From: Candidatus Sulfotelmatobacter sp.
GTDB lineage: Bacteria > Acidobacteriota > Terriglobia > Terriglobales > Acidobacteriaceae
Direction of reading: 5' to 3'
Assembly: GCA_030041475.1 (NCBI GenBank)
Contig: JASHNU010000022.1
Span: 1-53,244 of the forward strand
Length of the DNA stretch: 53,244 bases
Under the pieces are notes generated by a model, which saw nothing but the letters and a program-made list of their open reading frames with translations, searched no databases and was not told the origin of the DNA. Position numbers and translations under genes: made by a program. Positions 45,151 through 52,533 of the stretch are shown here, in pieces; within the stretch, counting starts at the first letter, position 1, and the number at the start of each line of letters is the position of its first letter.

Positions 45151-46545
45151 TCAAATCCCGAGAACACGCATCGCTTCCCCGACCAGGTAAATCGAGCCGG
45201 TCACCACGATCGTCGTTCCAGCGCTCGCCGCGTCTTTGGCGCGCTCCAGCGCCGCCGCCACGTCGGGTACAGGTTCGATCTCGGCTGCCGTGCGCGCTCC
45301 CGCCTGCTGAATCTCTTCCGCCGACGCTGCTCGCGGATTTTCTGGCCGCGTGGCAACCACGCGCTCGGCCAGCGGAAACAGAATCTCCGCCATTTCCGAG
45401 ATTGCCTTGTCGCGCATGGCGCCGAAAACAAAAATCAGCGGACGGTCGCCATAGCGCTCCGAAAGAGCCGCGCGCAGCGCCCACGCGCCCGCCGGATTAT
45501 GGGCCACGTCGAGTACGATCTCCTGCCAGCCGCCGCGCGCCGGCAAAACTTGAAATCGCCCCGGCCAGCGCGTCTCGCGAATTCCGCGCTCGATCGATTC
45601 CGGAGTGATGCCGACGAATCCCTTCCTGCTCAATTGCTCTGCCGTGGCTACCGCCAATGCCACGTTGCGTAACTGATGCCGTCCCACCAGCGGAGTCTCC
45701 ACCAGAATCTGTTTGCCCATTACTTGCAGTGGATAGCGATAGAGCGGTTGAAACTTGCTTTTCTCGGCACTCTCAGCGTACTCGGCGGTGAAAGTCTTTT
45801 TCTCGGTACTCGGTACTCGGCACTCGGCGCTGGCTGGCGACACCGGCGGCACATACGGCACAGCGCTAATGCCCTCCGCACCCAGATCAAGAATCGTGTT
45901 GCCGATCACGTCGTTCGCTTCCGGCTGCTGCGGCAACGTCACCACGACGCCGCCCGGCCGGATGATTCCCACCTTCTCGCGCGCAATCTCGCCGACCGTG
46001 TTGCCGAGATACTTCTGGTGATCGAGCGAAATATCCGTGATCGCGCTGACCAGCGGCTCAACCACATTGGTTGCGTCCAGCCGCCCGCCCATGCCCACTT
46101 CAAGCACCGCGATCTCCACCGGCGCATGCGCAAAATGCGCAAACGCGATCGCCGTCATCATCTCGAAGAAGCTGGGATGCCAGGGCAGCTCGCCGCGTGC
46201 AATCAGCTGCTCGGCCACTCGATCCACTTCGCCATGCAGACGGGCGAAGTCGTCGTCGGAAATTTCTTCTCCATTGCTCCGGATGCGCTCGTTGATTCGC
46301 AGCAGATGCGGCGAGGTGTACAGCGCTGTCTTGAGTCCTGAAGCTCGCAGAATCGACGCCAGAGTTGCCGCCGTCGAGCCTTTCCCATTCGTTCCGGCGA
46401 TCAGAACAGAAGGGAAATTCCGCTCCGGATGATCCATCGCCTCGAGCAGCACGCGCATGTGCGCCAGGTCGAACTTGTGCGACGGCGTCTGGGCCAGCTC
46501 GTGCCCCAGCGCAAACATGCTCGCCACCGCGGTTTCGTAGGACAT
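45151..46545 (-). CDS. folC: Folylpolyglutamate synthase/dihydrofolate synthase with a repeat insertion
   Basis: 464 aa, start ATG 46545. The P-loop GTNGKGST is at 51-58, with YTSPHLLRINERI (76-88) and VLEVGMGGRLDATNVV (147-162). The C-terminal Mur ligase-like domain has LDVAHNPAGAWAL, the His being conserved. Residues 234-266 (VSPASAECRVPSTEKKTFTA and on) have no FolC counterpart and are translated from short DNA repeats: heptamers CTCGGTA at 45802-45829 and a nonamer-like stretch. The insert is in a loop between the N and C domains. The enzyme adds glutamates to folates. It follows accD. Confidence 0.93.
   Translation of the reverse strand: MSYETAVASMFALGHELAQTPSHKFDLAHMRVLLEAMDHPERNFPSVLIAGTNGKGSTAATLASILRASGLKTALYTSPHLLRINERIRSNGEEISDDDFARLHGEVDRVAEQLIARGELPWHPSFFEMMTAIAFAHFAHAPVEIAVLEVGMGGRLDATNVVEPLVSAITDISLDHQKYLGNTVGEIAREKVGIIRPGGVVVTLPQQPEANDVIGNTILDLGAEGISAVPYVPPVSPASAECRVPSTEKKTFTAEYAESAEKSKFQPLYRYPLQVMGKQILVETPLVGRHQLRNVALAVATAEQLSRKGFVGITPESIERGIRETRWPGRFQVLPARGGWQEIVLDVAHNPAGAWALRAALSERYGDRPLIFVFGAMRDKAISEMAEILFPLAERVVATRPENPRAASAEEIQQAGARTAAEIEPVPDVAAALERAKDAASAGTTIVVTGSIYLVGEAMRVLGI
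45802..45829. repeat. Heptamer array inside folC
   Basis: Four 7-base units: CTCGGTA, CTCGGTA, CTCGGCA, CTCGGCG. The same unit forms the arrays at 47510-47601. It is translated in folC, just before the EYAESAEK segment encoded by a nonamer-like repeat. Confidence 0.75.
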
Positions 46546-46554
46546 AAATCAGCG

Positions 46555-46582
46555 CTTGGCTCTTAGCCGTTGGCCCTTAGCT
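46555..46582. repeat. Heptamer array upstream of folC
   Basis: CTTGGCT, CTTAGCC, GTTGGCC and CTTAGCT run head to tail, starting 10 bases before the folC ATG. A further run (AGAGCCA, AAGACCA, AACGCTG) lies nearby at 46639-46659. The rest of the 117-base accD-folC gap shows nothing else. Confidence 0.6.
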
Positions 46583-46662
46583 TAGCAGGAGGAGAGCGGG
46601 GCAGAGGAAGTCGCGAAGGCTATACGATTCAGAGGCGAAGAGCCAAAGACCAAACGCTGTCT

Positions 46663-47505
46663 TTAGGCCGCCATAAAATCCAGCGCGCGCGCGATGTACG
46701 GTTTCAGCTCTTTGCGCGGAACCACGGCATCGAGCATGCCGTGCTGCAGAAGAAATTCGCTGCGCTGGAATCCCGCCGGCAGTTTCTGCCGGATCGTCTG
46801 CTCGATCACCCGCGGCCCGGCAAAGCCAATGAGCGCCCCCGGCTCAGCGATGTTCAAATCGCCCAGCATGGCAAACGACGCCGTCACGCCTCCCGTGGTC
46901 GGATCGGTCAGCAGAGAAATGTACGGAACCCGCGCCTTGTCCAGCCGCGCCAGTGCCGCCGAAATCTTGGCCAGTTGCATCAGGCTGACCACGCCTTCCA
47001 TCATTCGCGCCCCACCCGACGCCGACACAATAATCAACGGCGTCTTCGTGTCGGCCGCGCGCTCCACCGCCCGCGTAATTGCCTCGCCCACCACCGCGCC
47101 CATGCTGCCACCGATGAATGCATACTCCATCACGCTCGCAATCACCGGCCGCCCCGCGAGCTTGCCCTGCGCATTGATGACCGCATCGCTCAGCCCGGTC
47201 TCTTGCTGCGCCTGCTTCAGCCGCGACGAATACGGCTTCAGGTCCACAAACTTCAGCGGGTCGGTCGACGAGAGGTTGCCGTCGAAGGTCTCGTACTGAT
47301 CGTCGTCGAGCAGTAGCGCCAGGCGCGTGCGGGCATCGATCCGGAAGTGCTTGTCGCACTTCGGACACACGTTCATGTTCTCTTCCAGGTCCTTTTTCCA
47401 AATGATCTGCCGGCAGTTTTCACACTTCACCCACAATCCCTCGGTGCGGACTTTCTTTTCGCCCGAAGTATCGAGTTCGCCGGATTCGCGCTTAAACCAA
47501 GCCAT
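46663..47505 (-). CDS. accD: Acetyl-CoA carboxylase carboxyltransferase subunit beta
   Basis: 280 aa, start ATG 47505. The zinc ribbon CxxC...CxxC is at Cys28, 31, 47, 50 (CENCR, CPKCD). The crotonase-fold body has VSASGGARMMEGVVSLMQLAKISAAL, DPTTGGVTASFAMLGDLNIAEP and GFAGPRVIEQTIRQKLPAGFQRSEFLL. The subunit transfers carboxyl from biotin to acetyl-CoA, the first step of fatty-acid synthesis. Its leader region is filled with heptamer repeats that can form a stem with the array upstream. It lies between cobO and folC on the same strand. Confidence 0.96.
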   Translation of the reverse strand: MAWFKRESGELDTSGEKKVRTEGLWVKCENCRQIIWKKDLEENMNVCPKCDKHFRIDARTRLALLLDDDQYETFDGNLSSTDPLKFVDLKPYSSRLKQAQQETGLSDAVINAQGKLAGRPVIASVMEYAFIGGSMGAVVGEAITRAVERAADTKTPLIIVSASGGARMMEGVVSLMQLAKISAALARLDKARVPYISLLTDPTTGGVTASFAMLGDLNIAEPGALIGFAGPRVIEQTIRQKLPAGFQRSEFLLQHGMLDAVVPRKELKPYIARALDFMAA

Positions 47506-47509
47506 ATTT

Positions 47510-47601
47510 GAGTTGCGAGTACCGTGTACTGAGTACCGAGTTAAGTCGAGAAGCAGCGCGCATCTGGATTTTTCTCGGTACTCGGTACTCGCTACTCAGT
47601 A
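47510..47601. repeat. Two inverted heptamer arrays between accD and cobO
   Basis: GAGTTGC, GAGTACC, GTGTACT, GAGTACC, GAGTTAA (47510-47544) and, in inverse orientation, CTCGGTA, CTCGGTA, CTCGCTA, CTCAGTA (47574-47601). GAGTACCGAG and CTCGGTACTC are complementary, so the accD leader could fold into a strong stem. The second array encodes the last codons and stop of cobO. Confidence 0.75.
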
Positions 47602-48132
47602 CTCAATCCCCCGCTGCGCCATCACGCCCTTCTCATAGGCGTGCTTCACCTGCCGCATTTCCGTGACGGTATCCGCGATCTCCACAATTGTGGGATGCGC
47701 GTTCCTGCCCGTCAAGATGACGTGGACCATCTCCGGCCGCTTCCTGAGCGCTTCGACCACTTTGGCCGGATCGAGCATGCCGTAGCTGATTGCATAGTTG
47801 ATCTCGTCGAGAATCACCAGATCCCACTCGCCCGACTGGATCGCCTGCTCCGCCTCGGCCCACGCCGCTTCCACCAGGCGCACATCTGCCGGGTCCGGCT
47901 TCTCCGTCCCCACTTTCACAAAGCCGCGGCCCATCTGCTTCATGACGAATCGGTCGCCAAAGGCCTCGGCCGCGTCCAGCTCCCCGTAATGCCACGATCC
48001 CTTCAGGAACTGCAACATCAGCACCCGCATGCCTTGCCCGACCGCACGCAAGGCCGTCCCCATGGCGGCCGTGGTTTTACCCTTTCCCGGCCCGGTGTTT
48101 ACGATGACGAGACCACGACGGATATCAGCCAT
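47596..48132 (-). CDS. cobO: Cob(I)alamin adenosyltransferase (CobO/BtuR type)
   Basis: 178 aa from ATG 48132; the frame is open upstream but the family begins here. The P-loop GPGKGKTTAAMGTALRAVG is near the start, followed by VLMLQFLKGSWHYGE, DLVILDEINYAISYGML and VHVILTGRNAHPTIVEIAD, all CobA/CobO hallmarks. It adds the adenosyl group to cob(I)alamin. The last residues (IEY) and the TGA stop come from a heptamer array, so the original C-terminus may have differed. It heads the cobO-accD-folC-plsC group. Confidence 0.92.
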   Translation of the reverse strand: MADIRRGLVIVNTGPGKGKTTAAMGTALRAVGQGMRVLMLQFLKGSWHYGELDAAEAFGDRFVMKQMGRGFVKVGTEKPDPADVRLVEAAWAEAEQAIQSGEWDLVILDEINYAISYGMLDPAKVVEALRKRPEMVHVILTGRNAHPTIVEIADTVTEMRQVKHAYEKGVMAQRGIEY

Positions 48133-48435
48133 TGCCAAGGGGACGCTTGATTCTACTAGATACCGCCTGCCGAGTCGCCAGAGGTCTCTGCTCAGTGACT
48201 CAAACTGAGACGGCCGCGTTCCCCAACCAAGAAAATTCGCAACGGATCGCCGGTTGCCAAAGTCATACACTGCATACGGATTTTTCCGCCCCGTCTGTGG
48301 CATGCTGTGATCGGTCGTTATCGATTCTGGAATCTTTTGGCAGTGGCGAACTTTTCCACGGAACCGGGGCATCCAATGTTGCGTAGCTCGGACAAGCGGA
48401 TCTCTGTCTCTTCGCGACCCTGCGGAGGTCTAGTC
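48133..48435. other. Intergenic region between cobO and the NTF2-like gene
   Basis: 303 bases between divergent genes. The plus-strand frame is open from 48307, but the signal peptide begins at 48436. No repeat or RNA feature was recognised. Promoters for both genes are expected. Confidence 0.45.
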
Positions 48436-48915
48436 GTGTTCAACCGTCTTGCAGTCCTGTTGCTGTCGACCCTGTTGGCCGTACCCGCGTTCTGCGCGCA
48501 AAAGGTCGCTAACAACCGCCCCCAATCCACCCTCGATACTGGCGATCAGGCCGCCATCCGCGAGATTCTCGACTTGGAGCGCCAGGCACGCGACGCCAGC
48601 CTGCACCGCGACGCCGACTTCTCCCAGCGCACGCTCGCAGAAGATTACGTCGCCATCACTCCGCTCGGTCAGGTCACCACCAAGCGGGACACCGTTTCCG
48701 CGCGCAAGAGCGGCCAGCTTCGCTACGACGAACTCAACGTGACCGACATGGTGGTGCGCGTCTACGGAGACACTGCCGTCGTCACCGCCCGCGCCGACGT
48801 CAAAGGCCACCAGCTGGGAGAAGACTTCAGCGGTCCCTACCGCTACACCCGCGTCTGGGTGCGCCGCACCGGGAAATGGCAGGCTGTCAGCTACCAGGCC
48901 ACCGTCACACAGTGA
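48436..48915 (+). CDS. Secreted NTF2/SnoaL-like protein (DUF4440 type)
   Basis: 159 aa from GTG 48436 (GGAGG seven bases upstream), which gives the signal peptide VFNRLAVLLLSTLLAVPAFCAQK. The mature part has the cone-like NTF2 fold signature: QAAIREILDLERQARDASLHRDADFSQRTLAEDYVAITPLGQVTTKRD, then VRVYGDTAVVTARADVKG and the C-terminal strand YRYTRVWVRRTGKWQAVSYQATVTQ. Such proteins may bind small ligands or act as enzymes; the role is unknown. It is monocistronic and convergent with rlmH. Confidence 0.82.
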   Translation: MFNRLAVLLLSTLLAVPAFCAQKVANNRPQSTLDTGDQAAIREILDLERQARDASLHRDADFSQRTLAEDYVAITPLGQVTTKRDTVSARKSGQLRYDELNVTDMVVRVYGDTAVVTARADVKGHQLGEDFSGPYRYTRVWVRRTGKWQAVSYQATVTQ

Positions 48916-48923
48916 AGTCTGTG

Positions 48924-48947
48924 CCCCTCTGTGTCCTCTGTGGTTTG
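48924..48947. repeat. Nonamer repeat CCTCTGTGT-CCTCTGTGG
   Basis: Two 9-base units just past the NTF2-like stop. Related copies are at 29039-29056 and, translated, within folC. Intergenic, not coding. Confidence 0.55.
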
Positions 48948-48969
48948 GTCGTGAAAATGGGCAGTCCGT

Positions 48970-49419
48970 TCAGTGCCCCGAATGATACGGATGCCCCTTC
49001 AGAATCGTGAATGCGCGATACACCTGCTCCAGCAGAACCACCCGCGCCAGCTCATGCGGCAGCGTCATTTTTCCGAGTGAGATTGTCTGCTGCGCTGCAG
49101 CACGGATTTCCTTGCCGAACCCATCTGCGCCGCCCACTGCCAGCACCAATGGCAACGGATTGCGGTCCTGATAATCGCCGAGAAATTTGGCGAAGCCCTC
49201 GGAGGAAAATTCCCTGCCCCGCGAATCCATCAGCACCAGCGTGCATTTTGCTGCACCCTTCGCTCCCGCACGGCCGCACATTTCAACCAGCGCCGCCTCG
49301 TCCCGCAGCACAACACCTTCGACCTGCACATACCGCGAAATCCGCTTGAGATACTCCTCGGTCAGCGCCTGAATCGCCGCTTCCTTCGTCTTGCCGATCC
49401 ACGCGATCTTGATTTTCAC
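48970..49419 (-). CDS. rlmH: 23S rRNA pseudouridine-1915 N3-methyltransferase RlmH
   Basis: 149 aa from GTG 49419 (AAGGGCGG upstream). It has the SPOUT fold: VKIKIAWIGKTKEAAIQALTEEYLKRISRYV at the start, LVLMDSRGREFSSEGFAKFL, LVLAVGGADGFGKEI (the knot) and SLGKMTLPHELARVVLLEQVYRAFTILKGHPYHSGH, the family's conserved C-terminus. The length is standard. It methylates m3-pseudouridine 1915 in helix 69. It follows the methyltransferase by 16 bases in the rsfS operon. Confidence 0.96.
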   Translation of the reverse strand: MKIKIAWIGKTKEAAIQALTEEYLKRISRYVQVEGVVLRDEAALVEMCGRAGAKGAAKCTLVLMDSRGREFSSEGFAKFLGDYQDRNPLPLVLAVGGADGFGKEIRAAAQQTISLGKMTLPHELARVVLLEQVYRAFTILKGHPYHSGH

Positions 49420-49435
49420 GGCGCACAACCGCCCT

Positions 49436-50275
49436 TCATTTTTTTCCTGAAGCCAGTACGACCGTGGCGCCAAACGCCACCTGCTGGCCGTCGGAATATT
49501 TCCTGACCGCAGCATGAACCTCAGCGTGAATCCGCGGCCACTGCTCTGCCGGCACCCGCTCCAGCAGCGGGCGAAACGGCACCGCGACGGCCTGCGCCTG
49601 CTCCCAAACTTCTTCGACGGGGCCCGGCCATGTCCAGGGCAAAGTTCTCGCCTCCTCTGCAATGTCGTTGAATCCCGCCGCCCGCAGCACGCCAGACAAG
49701 CTGCCGGCTTGCGAAAAGCGGAACGGGTCCGCCCCGCCCGGCGCCAGCAGCGGACCTCCGACATGCCGGTGCACCACTCCCATCATCGTCTGCCAATACG
49801 GCTGCTCAAACAGACCCCACGCCAGAAAGCAGGCCCGCGCGCCCGGCCGCAACACGCGCCGCAATTCGCGCAGCGCAGCCACCGGATCGCGAAAGAACAT
49901 CACGCCAAAGCGCGAAGTCGCCAGATCAAAGCTGTCGGCGGGAAACGGCAGGCTGTGAGCGTCTGCCTGCTGCGTGGCGAAGTTGGTGAGACCCCGCGTG
50001 TCGGCCCGCTGCGCGGCCACCTCCAGCAATTCCGCGCTGATGTCCAGTGCCGTAACGTGACCCTCGGCTCCCACGCGCGCCGCCAGGCTGATGGCCGGTT
50101 CGCCCGTTCCGCTCGCCAGATCGAGGACTCTCATTCCCTGCCTCGGCTGCGCGTACTCGACCAGCGCGTCCGTTACCGGCTGGCCCATCGCCGCCGACTT
50201 GGCCTTCCACTTCTCCGCGGCCACCAGCCGAAACTGGTTTCCCCACGCCGGTTCGGAGTTCGTTGCAGAGGTCAT
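49436..50275 (-). CDS. Class I SAM-dependent methyltransferase, UbiE/COQ5-like
   Basis: 279 aa from ATG 50275. The SAM-binding motif is RVLDLASGTGEPAISLAARVG, followed by VTALDISAELLEVAAQRA, the acidic post-II FDLATSRFGVMFFRDPVAALRELRRVLRPGARACFLAW, and a variable C-terminal domain. UbiE-like folds methylate small molecules. The target is not clear; the location between rsfS and rlmH is unusual for a quinone methyltransferase. Gene overlap and spacing suggest one transcript with both neighbours. Confidence 0.85.
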   Translation of the reverse strand: MTSATNSEPAWGNQFRLVAAEKWKAKSAAMGQPVTDALVEYAQPRQGMRVLDLASGTGEPAISLAARVGAEGHVTALDISAELLEVAAQRADTRGLTNFATQQADAHSLPFPADSFDLATSRFGVMFFRDPVAALRELRRVLRPGARACFLAWGLFEQPYWQTMMGVVHRHVGGPLLAPGGADPFRFSQAGSLSGVLRAAGFNDIAEEARTLPWTWPGPVEEVWEQAQAVAVPFRPLLERVPAEQWPRIHAEVHAAVRKYSDGQQVAFGATVVLASGKK

Positions 50276-50329
50276 GGGCGGATTTCGGGCGAAGTTAAGC
50301 TTGTCACCATGCGCTTGTCGTCCTGCGCT

Positions 50330-50475
50330 TGTCATCGTGAGTGAGGTGCACTTTGCTGCGCGAAGGATCTGGGCGAGTCGCGCGAGCAGCCGGCCCTGAG
50401 CGAGCGCAGCGAGTCGAACGGGACACGCCTTTTTGCGACGCAGCAATTGCGCGCCTGGCTCGCATCCTTATTGAG
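50330..50475 (+). repeat. Dispersed CATCCTGAG...AAGGATCT element, copy C
   Basis: TGTCATCGTGAG at the start, GCGAAGGATCTGGGCGAG (50359-50376), and an end TGGCTCGCATCCTTATTGAG (50456-50475). It matches copy B in tilS at both landmarks but has a different inner part. It fills most of the 212-base gap between the methyltransferase and rsfS. Confidence 0.7.
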
Positions 50476-50487
50476 ACACTGCTACTC

Positions 50488-50919
50488 CTATGCCGTCCTT
50501 CGCTTCCGCTTCTTCGCCGCGGCCGGCCTGGTCTCGGCTTTCCGCTTCCTCGGCGCCGCTTTCAGATCCCCCGGCTCGAGCCGCGTGGCTGTCTTCCACA
50601 GCCGTTCCAGATCGTAGAACTTCCGCGCCCTCTCCGAGAACACGTGCACGACGAAGTCGACATAATCAATCAAAATCCACTCAGCCTGGTTGTAGCCCTC
50701 AATGTTATTCGGACGAACGCCGGCCGCCTTCAGCCGCATCTCCACTTCATCGGCGATGGTCTGGATCTGCTTCGGATTCGTCCCGTTGCACAGCACAAAG
50801 TAGTCGGTAAATGCGCCCGACCCTTTCTCCATTTCCAGGATGCTGAGTTCTTCGGCCTTCTTATCCAGGCAGGCTTGAATGACTGCGGCAACTTGCTTTC
50901 TCAGTTCGCTCTTCTTCAT
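50488..50919 (-). CDS. rsfS: Ribosome silencing factor RsfS
   Basis: 143 aa, start ATG 50919. The DUF143 fold is clear: LDKKAEELSILEMEKGSGAFTDYFVLCNGTNPKQIQTIADEVEMRLKAAGVRPNNIEGYNQAEWILIDYVDFVVHVF. It binds L14 and blocks subunit joining. The C-terminal 35 residues are an added Lys/Arg-rich tail (KAAPRKRKAETRPAAAKKRKRRTA) not present in the standard 105-aa protein. It is preceded upstream by heptamer repeats. Confidence 0.95.
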   Translation of the reverse strand: MKKSELRKQVAAVIQACLDKKAEELSILEMEKGSGAFTDYFVLCNGTNPKQIQTIADEVEMRLKAAGVRPNNIEGYNQAEWILIDYVDFVVHVFSERARKFYDLERLWKTATRLEPGDLKAAPRKRKAETRPAAAKKRKRRTA

Positions 50920-50926
50920 TCAGGAT

Positions 50927-50961
50927 GGTCGTTGGTCATTGGTCGCTAGTCGTTAGTCGCT
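50927..50961. repeat. Heptamer array upstream of rsfS
   Basis: Five head-to-tail units: GGTCGTT, GGTCATT, GGTCGCT, AGTCGTT, AGTCGCT, starting 8 bases before the rsfS ATG on the minus strand. Read in the gene direction they are purine-rich, like the folC and accD arrays. Confidence 0.7.
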
Positions 50962-51001
50962 TGATGTGAGGGGCCTCGATCGAGCCTACGTGGCGCGAGA
51001 C

Positions 51002-51133
51002 TTACTTGGCCGATTTTTTCGCTTCGGCGGCTTCGCGCTCGCGGATCGCAGCCATGGTGGCCTGCGATGGATCTTTCCGGTTCTTGTTTTTGTTCCGCCG
51101 TTTCGGTTTGGTGGAGTAGTGATTCTTAGACAT
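51002..51133 (-). CDS. Small basic protein upstream of rsfS
   Basis: 43 aa, read directly from the sequence: ATG 51133, stop TAA at 51004-51002. The protein begins MSKNHYSTKPKRRNKNKNRK and continues with DPSQATMAAIREREAAEAKK. It is very basic at the N-terminus and helical at the C-terminus. A Shine-Dalgarno AGGAG is about 11 bases upstream. A palindrome, GAAAAGCTTTTC, overlaps the leader just before the start and could fold over the ribosome site. It has no known family in my view but is typical of short conserved ribosome-associated peptides. It lies immediately upstream of rsfS. Confidence 0.7.
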   Translation of the reverse strand: MSKNHYSTKPKRRNKNKNRKDPSQATMAAIREREAAEAKKSAK

Positions 51134-51314
51134 GAAAAGCTTTTCTCCTGTCGCTGGAGTCGTTAGCGCTGGGTGGCGAGAGCATCATCCCTTCGCCAAA
51201 GTCTTAATTGTAAACGAGGGAAGGCTTTATTCGGGGATACGGTGCAAACGATAGGGGGCGGGCCGAAGTGCTGGAAGCGCGAGCGGCAGCGGCGTGAAGC
51301 TTCAGCATGGGAGC

Positions 51315-51320
51315 TATAAT
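51315..51320 (+). promoter_or_regulatory. Perfect -10 element (TATAAT) for a possibly leaderless gene
   Basis: TATAAT at 51315-51320 ends ten bases before the ATG at 51330. Transcription would begin within a few bases of the start codon, giving a leaderless or nearly leaderless mRNA. No good -35 is present. Confidence 0.4.
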
Positions 51321-51329
51321 CGTGCCGCC

Positions 51330-51551
51330 ATGAAAAAGAGCGGCTGGAGAATGCTGGTTGAAGTAGGGTTCATTATTTTTCTGTTTTACTCCAATCTCTT
51401 GATGGGAGAGTTTGAGCGCTCAGGCATGGGGCAGAAGAGAGGATTGCTTTGGGCACTATCCGATGTATTTAGTCTTCAGAATTTCGAGATCGCCGTCGTG
51501 GCAGCCCTGATCGGCTATGTTTTCTTTGAATTCATGCGGACTCGAATTTAG
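51330..51551 (+). CDS. Small membrane protein, unknown function
   Basis: 73 aa from ATG 51330. Two hydrophobic segments are visible: MLVEVGFIIFLFYSNLLMGEF (about 8-28) and FEIAVVAALIGYVFFEFM (about 52-69), with a charged loop between, and the protein ends MRTRI. A TATAAT precedes the start. No family is recognised. It sits alone between the 43-aa protein and nadD. Confidence 0.65.
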   Translation: MKKSGWRMLVEVGFIIFLFYSNLLMGEFERSGMGQKRGLLWALSDVFSLQNFEIAVVAALIGYVFFEFMRTRI

Positions 51552-51605
51552 ACGCCTGACGACCATCCGACTAACAATCGTCGGTCCCCGACATATACAC
51601 CCTGT

Positions 51606-52331
51606 TTATACAGCTTTATACAGCCCCATTTTCCGGATGTACTCCGCCACGGGCGCATCCAGGAACCGCCCCAGCGGCTTGCCCGCGGCTGCCGCCTCGC
51701 GGATCGCCGTCGCCGAGGCCGGCTGCTTCAAGTCTCCGAGCAAGTGAATCGTCACTCCCGGCAGCACCAGATCTCCGGTGGCTGGCTGCTTGTGAAACGG
51801 CTTGGTCACCTCCGCCCGCGGGCGCAGACTCTCGGGCAGCGCGTTGGCCACGTCCGCCAGCGAATATCCCGGGCGGCCGGCCACCACGAACTCGCATTCG
51901 CGAAACAACGCCTCCGTCTCGCGCCACTTGGCGATGTCGGCGAAGGCGTCCATCCCGATGAGCAGAAACAACTTGTCGCTCGCCTTCAGAGATTGCTTCA
52001 GTCGCCGCACTGTATCGATGGTGTAATTCGGCTTCGCGTTGTCAGGTTTGTCGTCCTCTGGCTTGGACCCGCGAGCCTTGCGGCCAAACTCCGTCTCCTC
52101 CGGCGCTTCGAGCAGCGAAGGCACAAACGCCTTCTCCTCGGCCGTGGCCAGCGCCAACATAGTAAACCGGTGGAGAAAAGGCGAAAGCGGCTGCCGTTGC
52201 TTATGCGGAGGCATGTTCGCCGGCACAAAATAAATCCGGCCAAGCGTGCAGCGCTCCAGCGCCGCACGCGCCAACGCCATGTGCCCGCGATGCACCGGAT
52301 CGAACGTCCCGCCGAAAAGTCCAATATTCAT
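51606..52331 (-). CDS. nadD: Nicotinate-nucleotide adenylyltransferase
   Basis: 241 aa from ATG 52331 (TTGGAG upstream). It has the nucleotidyltransferase motif GLFGGTFDPVHRGHMALARAAL (GGTFDPxHxGH), VPANMPPHK, then FLLIGMDAFADIAKWRE and a C-terminal SATAIREAAAAGKPL (the ISSTxIR-like motif). A 25-aa polar insert (KARGSKPEDDKPDNAKPNY) lies between. It makes deamido-NAD from NaMN and ATP. The stop is followed by the left-hand small gene. Confidence 0.95.
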   Translation of the reverse strand: MNIGLFGGTFDPVHRGHMALARAALERCTLGRIYFVPANMPPHKQRQPLSPFLHRFTMLALATAEEKAFVPSLLEAPEETEFGRKARGSKPEDDKPDNAKPNYTIDTVRRLKQSLKASDKLFLLIGMDAFADIAKWRETEALFRECEFVVAGRPGYSLADVANALPESLRPRAEVTKPFHKQPATGDLVLPGVTIHLLGDLKQPASATAIREAAAAGKPLGRFLDAPVAEYIRKMGLYKAV

Positions 52332-52533
52332 GCGTCTCCAAGAGTACCGGCTAGTGTCCCGATTTATTCCAAAAGATGCAAGTCCGATGCCAGCCCGCGC
52401 TCCGCATGGTCCCACCATCGTCCGACCGGGCGCGTGCCAGCGGGAAAACGGCCGTTCCCAATCGTCCCCTTTGTCAAGCCGGAATGAACTCCTGTAACTA
52501 TCGCCTTTCCCGTTCTGGAACTAGAGTAGTGAC

